11,777 bases of DNA from Phoronis ovalis. Its lineage: Eukaryota; Phoronida; Phoronidae. Below, piece after piece: positions 8,701 through 11,777 of the stretch (positions within the stretch are counted from its first letter, which is position 1; each line of letters starts with the position of its first letter). The position numbers and the translations under genes are program-made. The DNA is taken from assembly GCA_028565635.1 (NCBI GenBank), contig JAOXYB010025236.1, positions 1-11,777 on the forward strand, in the 5' to 3' direction. The notes under the pieces are model-generated. The model saw only the letters and a program-made list of their open reading frames with translations, had not been told where the DNA came from and searched no databases.

Positions 8701-11700
8701 AAACTGACTAGTTGTCAACATACAATTGCCATATTCCTGATCAACCTAATACCGGTTTCTAAAAGAGTGTCACTGGAAAGTCTTGACTGAAAATCTGCTT
8801 TATATGAAGTATTAGACGAGGTTTAAACAAGTTGAAGTCTTACAGCACGCATCATAACTTTTTGTAAATATGTTACCTTTCAGAAGTAGCCAAGCTCTTC
8901 AAAGCCCAAACAAGACATTCCTGTGTTTTAGGATCTCTGGCCTAAACAAAAGTAATTATTAAATGTACACAAATTTAGTTTATATTATTAAGTTAACCTT
9001 TAACAGTATGTTAAATTCCTAGAAAATGTATGAGTACATTGTCATTGTCATTGACTTCTCAAAATGATTTTACAAGAGTAAACAAATTTGAATAATTAGT
9101 ACTGTTGCAGTGATTTGGATAATTCTGACCACTTACATTACTTAGTAAGTCACACAATACTTGAATACCACCAAGTCTTCTAATCTCACTACAGTTACTA
9201 AAAAAATAAAATGAAAGCAACATTTTTAATCAGTGGTTAGAACATGTAGATGCTCCAAACAAACAAGACAAAATCACATGGTGATTGGTAGCTTGTAAAC
9301 TTAATACACAGCAGACTTAAACTTGAAACAAGGTTTGTTGAAAAGTGTTATGTAATTCAAATATAACAAATACCTGTGAAAGCCATTTATTGCTAATAAG
9401 CTAGACCCTCGTTATTGTTTAAATAAAAATTCATGAAGGATAAGCCTGTTTTTTATAGTACAAAATATATGCTTTCTGAAACTTTAACATTCAACATACC
9501 GAGGCCCTAGCTTAGCCTTAAATTGAAAAAATCTCAAAAGTGAACAGTAAATACTTTTCAAAACAGAAAGGTTACCAACTAGTATGTAATAACCGACATT
9601 TTGCTTTGAAATGTTTGCATGTATGTATGTATGACTTGTATGTATGTATGTAGGAGTTTCTTTATTTACCTTGAATTATTAAAAGCTGTATAGATCAAGG
9701 AGACTACCAGTACCTCCAGCATCTCAGCACTCTTTACATCAGATAAAAGATGACAAAGGGACTGCAAGCAGCCGCAAACTCTCATTTCATCCTTAAAACT
9801 GTGGGTAAGACCAACAAAAAACTGTGAACAATACACACAAATAATGATGCAACATTAACGGATTCGAATCAATAGTACCTGACAAACAATGCTGAACAGA
9901 CAAGTTTCATTAATGATATGTTGTACACCTGACTAAACAAATATCTGTAGTAACATCAATCAAACAAGTAACTAAAATTCCATATTGCAGAGACACATAG
10001 ATATTTAGAGCAAGAACTCACTTGCTACTATTTATGACGATGTTTTGAATACTTTTAGCGACCGCTAGCCGTTTCACAGGACACTGTGTTCTACCCAGGA
10101 AGACGCATAAATCAGGAATCTTCTGATAAGGATAATTGTAATGCTTTTGGCATTCTACTGCTTCGGGAAAATAATCCTAGAATGGAAGACACTTTATTTT
10201 AAAATCATAATGAATCCAAATTCATTCACACATTTCCAGCATCAATTAGTAGTAGTAGAATGAGATGCTTAGAATTGATAATGTGACTTTTAGAAAATAC
10301 TACTAAATAAGCAGATTTTAATACTTTCCCTAGAAAGTTCAAACTTTTATCTTCCATGTAAGGCTAATGTGTGCAAGCCATTGTAACATAATTGTAAAAT
10401 GGTGTTGCTTGTACTCAGCTACATATACCTCGTCCAATGATACAGCCCTGGCTTTTCCAAGTCTCACCATCTCTCTATTCAAGTGTACATCTTCATCAGT
10501 ACTTGTGTCAAACAGTTCAACAATATATTTGTGTTCACCAGCAAGGAGTGCTGCAGTTTTCCTAACAACCCGTGCAATCAGAAGTTTCTTTATGCCACCG
10601 ACATCTTGAGTTAAATCCCACAATGCATCACCAACAGCATCATCCCATGTTCCTTCTGCCAATATATAAATGTTTACTATCAATTGAAAAGAAGACGACT
10701 TTTTGGTATAGAGGTATAATATTCATTTGAACCATGCCTGTCACGAGGTCACATATTGCTAAAAGTGACAGAACAGGAATCTACACCCATTCCGTAAGAC
10801 GGATACATGGATTTTTATTTAGTAACAGATATCTACATATGACAATAAATATGTACACATAATTAGTAAATACTGCAGTACTAAGACAGTGAAAACCAAA
10901 ATGCACAGAACAAGACACTAGCATAGCTGTTATCATTATAAACATATTGAAAAATGATTGTTCTAATCTTTTCCAAGATACATGCAGTTTTAAAAAAATG
11001 ACAGATTATTTTATTTGTTATTGATAAAGAAGATGACATTATCTTTTATCAAAGCAAAGCAACTTTACTCAGATTCTAGAGTTCTCCGGGGTTTGTACAA
11101 CTCAGCTGTATTCAACTTTCCAATAAATGTCAATCGTTTTAAAATCAAACTAAAAACTATCAGTATTAAGATAATTCAGTACCTAAAGGTGCGACCCCAG
11201 CAAGAGAACATTCCAAGGCTTGAAATGGCAGCTCTTCATATTCAGCAGGGATGGGACGTAGCTTTGATGCTTGAACCCATTCTCTATCCCCATAATCAAC
11301 AAAGAAGACATCAACCTGCTCCTTGTTTGTTCCAAGAATCATAGCGCGATACCACCTAAAGGTTTTTGTTAAAACGGAAAATTACAAAATAATAGTGCGC
11401 TGTCGTAACGATTATAGATAGCACACTATGCTGTATCAATAGAAAATCAAGCTGCGACGTGAAAACAATACATTACTGAACTTTGTATGCCTGCTGACTA
11501 GCCAATTACCCAATGACAAACAAGCTGAAATAAAACTAAGAATTAAAAAAGCGAATTCTACGTTTTGAAATGTGATTGGTTCAATTTTAAATGACACTGA
11601 GTTACCTATCATCCTGAGAGAATCTTGCCAAACAAACTTGTCCCACCAGATGATCTACATGTTGATCTATATCTTCACCAGGTATTTCTACATTTACTTT

Positions 11701-11719
11701 ATCCATCATATCTTCAAGA
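5752..11719 (-). CDS. Tudor-ARM-CS domain protein, 3' thirteen exons (5' end off window)
   Basis: Exons in coding order, descending: 11719-11606, 11355-11183, 10655-10429, 10176-10022, 9798-9670, 9197-9137, 8941-8877, 8618-8364, 8017-7589, 7194-7081, 6786-6627, 6310-6211, 5915-5752. All have GT...AG boundaries and consistent phases, giving 714 residues ending YFTI. Residues about 20-171 form an extended Tudor domain: FSQDDRWYRAMI, FFVDYGDREWV, LPFQALECSL, then a staphylococcal-nuclease-like half (KYIVELFD, MVRLGKARAV). Residues about 185-470 are ARM repeats of about 42 residues, clearest at 267-435 (IRRLGGIQVLCDLL, IREHGGMELLCNLL). Residues 470-535 are a Ser/Thr/Pro-rich then basic linker. 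Residues 538-640 are a CS/p23-like domain (PQVQWSQNKFYC, ERWSRLL, ITVDYERF). Residues 640-714 are acidic (SSSEEDDTDDE, EDSTDESEDRDDTD). Tudor domains bind methylarginine, ARM repeats bind proteins and CS domains often contact Hsp90; a PIWI-pathway adaptor or co-chaperone role is inference. I do not know a named family with this exact order. TDRD12 has Tudor plus CS but a helicase between. Confidence 0.88.
6211..7194 (-). other. CS (p23/HSP20-like) domain, three exons
   Basis: The exons at 7081-7194, 6627-6786 and 6211-6310 encode a beta-sandwich of the CS family. The start is INPQVQWSQNKFYCLLSIKL, a DPTVRVEETNICFS strand follows, then YYKLDLELFDKISPE, GGMEVLVSLKKV, and the hallmark W-S-R-L (THERWSRLLKQKEK) before LPFITVDYERF. 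The end pattern W-x-R-L, about ten residues, V-D-[FY], then an acidic run matches the Hsp90 co-chaperone p23 closely. Joining 6627-6786 directly to 6211-6310 is needed for that match and is in phase. Confidence 0.87.
6432..6575 (-). other. Exon-like block inside the CS-domain intron (possible poison exon)
   Basis: In the intron 6311-6626, a 144-base block is bounded by a good acceptor (TTTTTTTCTCTAACCAG) and a perfect donor (TTG|GTAAGT). Read in the phase left by the preceding exon it meets TGA after seven codons (IAFYELC). In another frame it is open for 48 codons. Leaving it out gives an excellent p23-like join, so it is not part of the main product. It may be an alternatively included, truncating exon or chance. 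Confidence 0.3.
7195..7588 (-). other. Intron between the linker and CS exons (no gene content seen)
   Basis: Donor GTAATT, acceptor GTTTCAG. The phase-2 join gives EGYTKS-INPQVQW. The ORF at 7476-7772 on the minus strand overlaps the real exon in the wrong frame. Nothing else is recognised. Confidence 0.8.
8018..8363 (-). other. Intron within the ARM region (no gene content seen)
   Basis: Donor GTAAGT, acceptor ATTTTCAG. The join gives GSHIQ-LRDAIRKEN, continuing the ARM repeat register. The intron is AT-rich without repeats. Confidence 0.85.
9198..9669 (-). other. Intron within the ARM region carrying a short tetranucleotide repeat
   Basis: Donor GTAAAT, acceptor ATTTTTTTAG. The phase-2 join gives FNNSS-NCSEIRRLGG. 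Apart from the GTAT-type simple repeat close to the donor, nothing is recognised. Confidence 0.8.
9617..9652. repeat. Interrupted (GTAT)n simple repeat
   Basis: About four GTAT units, a short ACTT interruption, then nearly four more units. It lies in an intron, 20-50 bases inside the donor side of the minus-strand gene. An ordinary microsatellite. Confidence 0.9.
10429..11719 (-). other. Extended Tudor domain segment (three exons)
   Basis: The exon at 11606-11719 supplies the lead-in strand (GQVCLARFSQDDR). The exon at 11183-11355 supplies the Tudor barrel with W-Y-R-A, V-D-V-F-F-V-D-Y-G-D and LPFQALECSLAGV. The exon at 10429-10655 supplies the helix and nuclease-like strands (GTWDDAVGDALWDL, then KYIVELFDTSTDEDVHLN). 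The usual Asn after D-Y-G in methylarginine-binding Tudor domains is Asp here. Further Tudor copies could lie upstream, off the window. Confidence 0.88.
10656..11182 (-). other. Largest intron of the Tudor-ARM-CS gene, within the Tudor domain
   Basis: 527 bp with donor GTACTG and acceptor ATTGGCAG. The phase-1 join gives GVAPL-E-GTWDDAVGD across the Tudor barrel/nuclease-like half. A 7 bp inverted repeat (CTGTCAC at 10738-10744, GTGACAG at 10765-10771) and a small TCCGT-AAG-ACGGA hairpin (10791-10803) sit in it; I see no RNA gene. Confidence 0.8.
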
Positions 11720-11777
11720 CTGAAGCAGGGATTGAAATAAATATCAAAACATATCTGTATGTCAAAATGCCTGATAC

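Larger units (their letters stand above)
7589..10176 (-). other. Armadillo-repeat region (six exons) plus Ser/Thr/Pro-rich linker
   Basis: Residues from about 185 to 470 contain roughly seven helical repeats. Four have the classical ARM spacing of about 42 residues with the GG-hydrophobic turn (LGGIQVLCDLLSN, HGGMELLCNLLYN, TGCMKTLNDLILQ, KENIIQSICNRLD). The earlier ones (QSLCHLLSDV, IPDLCVFLG) and the last (LGEQLKELLDSG) are more diverged. The repeats are followed by a low-complexity NNTSQSSSQLSTPVLSPS stretch and a basic KYKKPVQKITVRR stretch, a probable flexible linker with SP/TP sites. Confidence 0.8.

Noticed and set aside
8449-8790. 113-codon open frame on the plus strand
   Set aside because: It lies antisense to the 8364-8618 ARM exon, whose minus-strand translation is clearly conserved-looking; this is a shadow.
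10738-10803. Short inverted repeats (CTGTCAC/GTGACAG and TCCGT-AAG-ACGGA)
   Set aside because: Stems of 5-7 bp in intronic DNA are too short to separate from chance, with no RNA-gene features around them.
11015-11344. 109-codon open frame on the plus strand
   Set aside because: Antisense shadow of the Tudor-barrel exon 11183-11355 extended into intron.

Overview
This window is animal (metazoan) nuclear DNA, most likely from an invertebrate. It is AT-rich, and both genes are cut into short exons by roughly 50-550 bp introns with GT...AG ends. No prokaryotic-style gene, rRNA, tRNA or CRISPR array is visible. Two unrelated protein-coding genes converge tail to tail, and both run off the window at their 5' ends.

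Left part (24-4184, plus strand): the 3' nine exons of RABGGTA, the alpha subunit of Rab geranylgeranyltransferase. The joined exons give 427 residues. In order these are the last prenyltransferase-alpha (PFTA) helical repeats, the Ig/C2-like insert, the final PFTA repeat, and a C-terminal leucine-rich-repeat domain. This is the animal layout of the enzyme. Intron 7 carries a degenerate MITE-like element with about 48 bp inverted arms (2830-3038) and an internal ~19 bp subrepeat.

Middle (4185-5751): about 1.57 kb of AT-rich convergent intergenic DNA. It contains a plausible polyadenylation signal for each gene and no convincing gene.

Right part (5752-11719, minus strand): the 3' thirteen exons of a protein joining an extended Tudor domain, a run of about seven armadillo (ARM) repeats, a Ser/Thr/Pro-rich linker, a CS (p23/HSP20-like) domain and a very acidic tail, 714 residues in all. 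Every splice phase is consistent. I do not recognise this as a standard named gene. It is the most interesting object in the window. By inference it could be an Hsp90-co-chaperone-like adaptor of the PIWI/piRNA or another methylarginine-dependent pathway.

The two genes show no functional link; their proximity looks incidental. Exon boundaries come from reading splice sites and protein similarity by eye, without transcript data.
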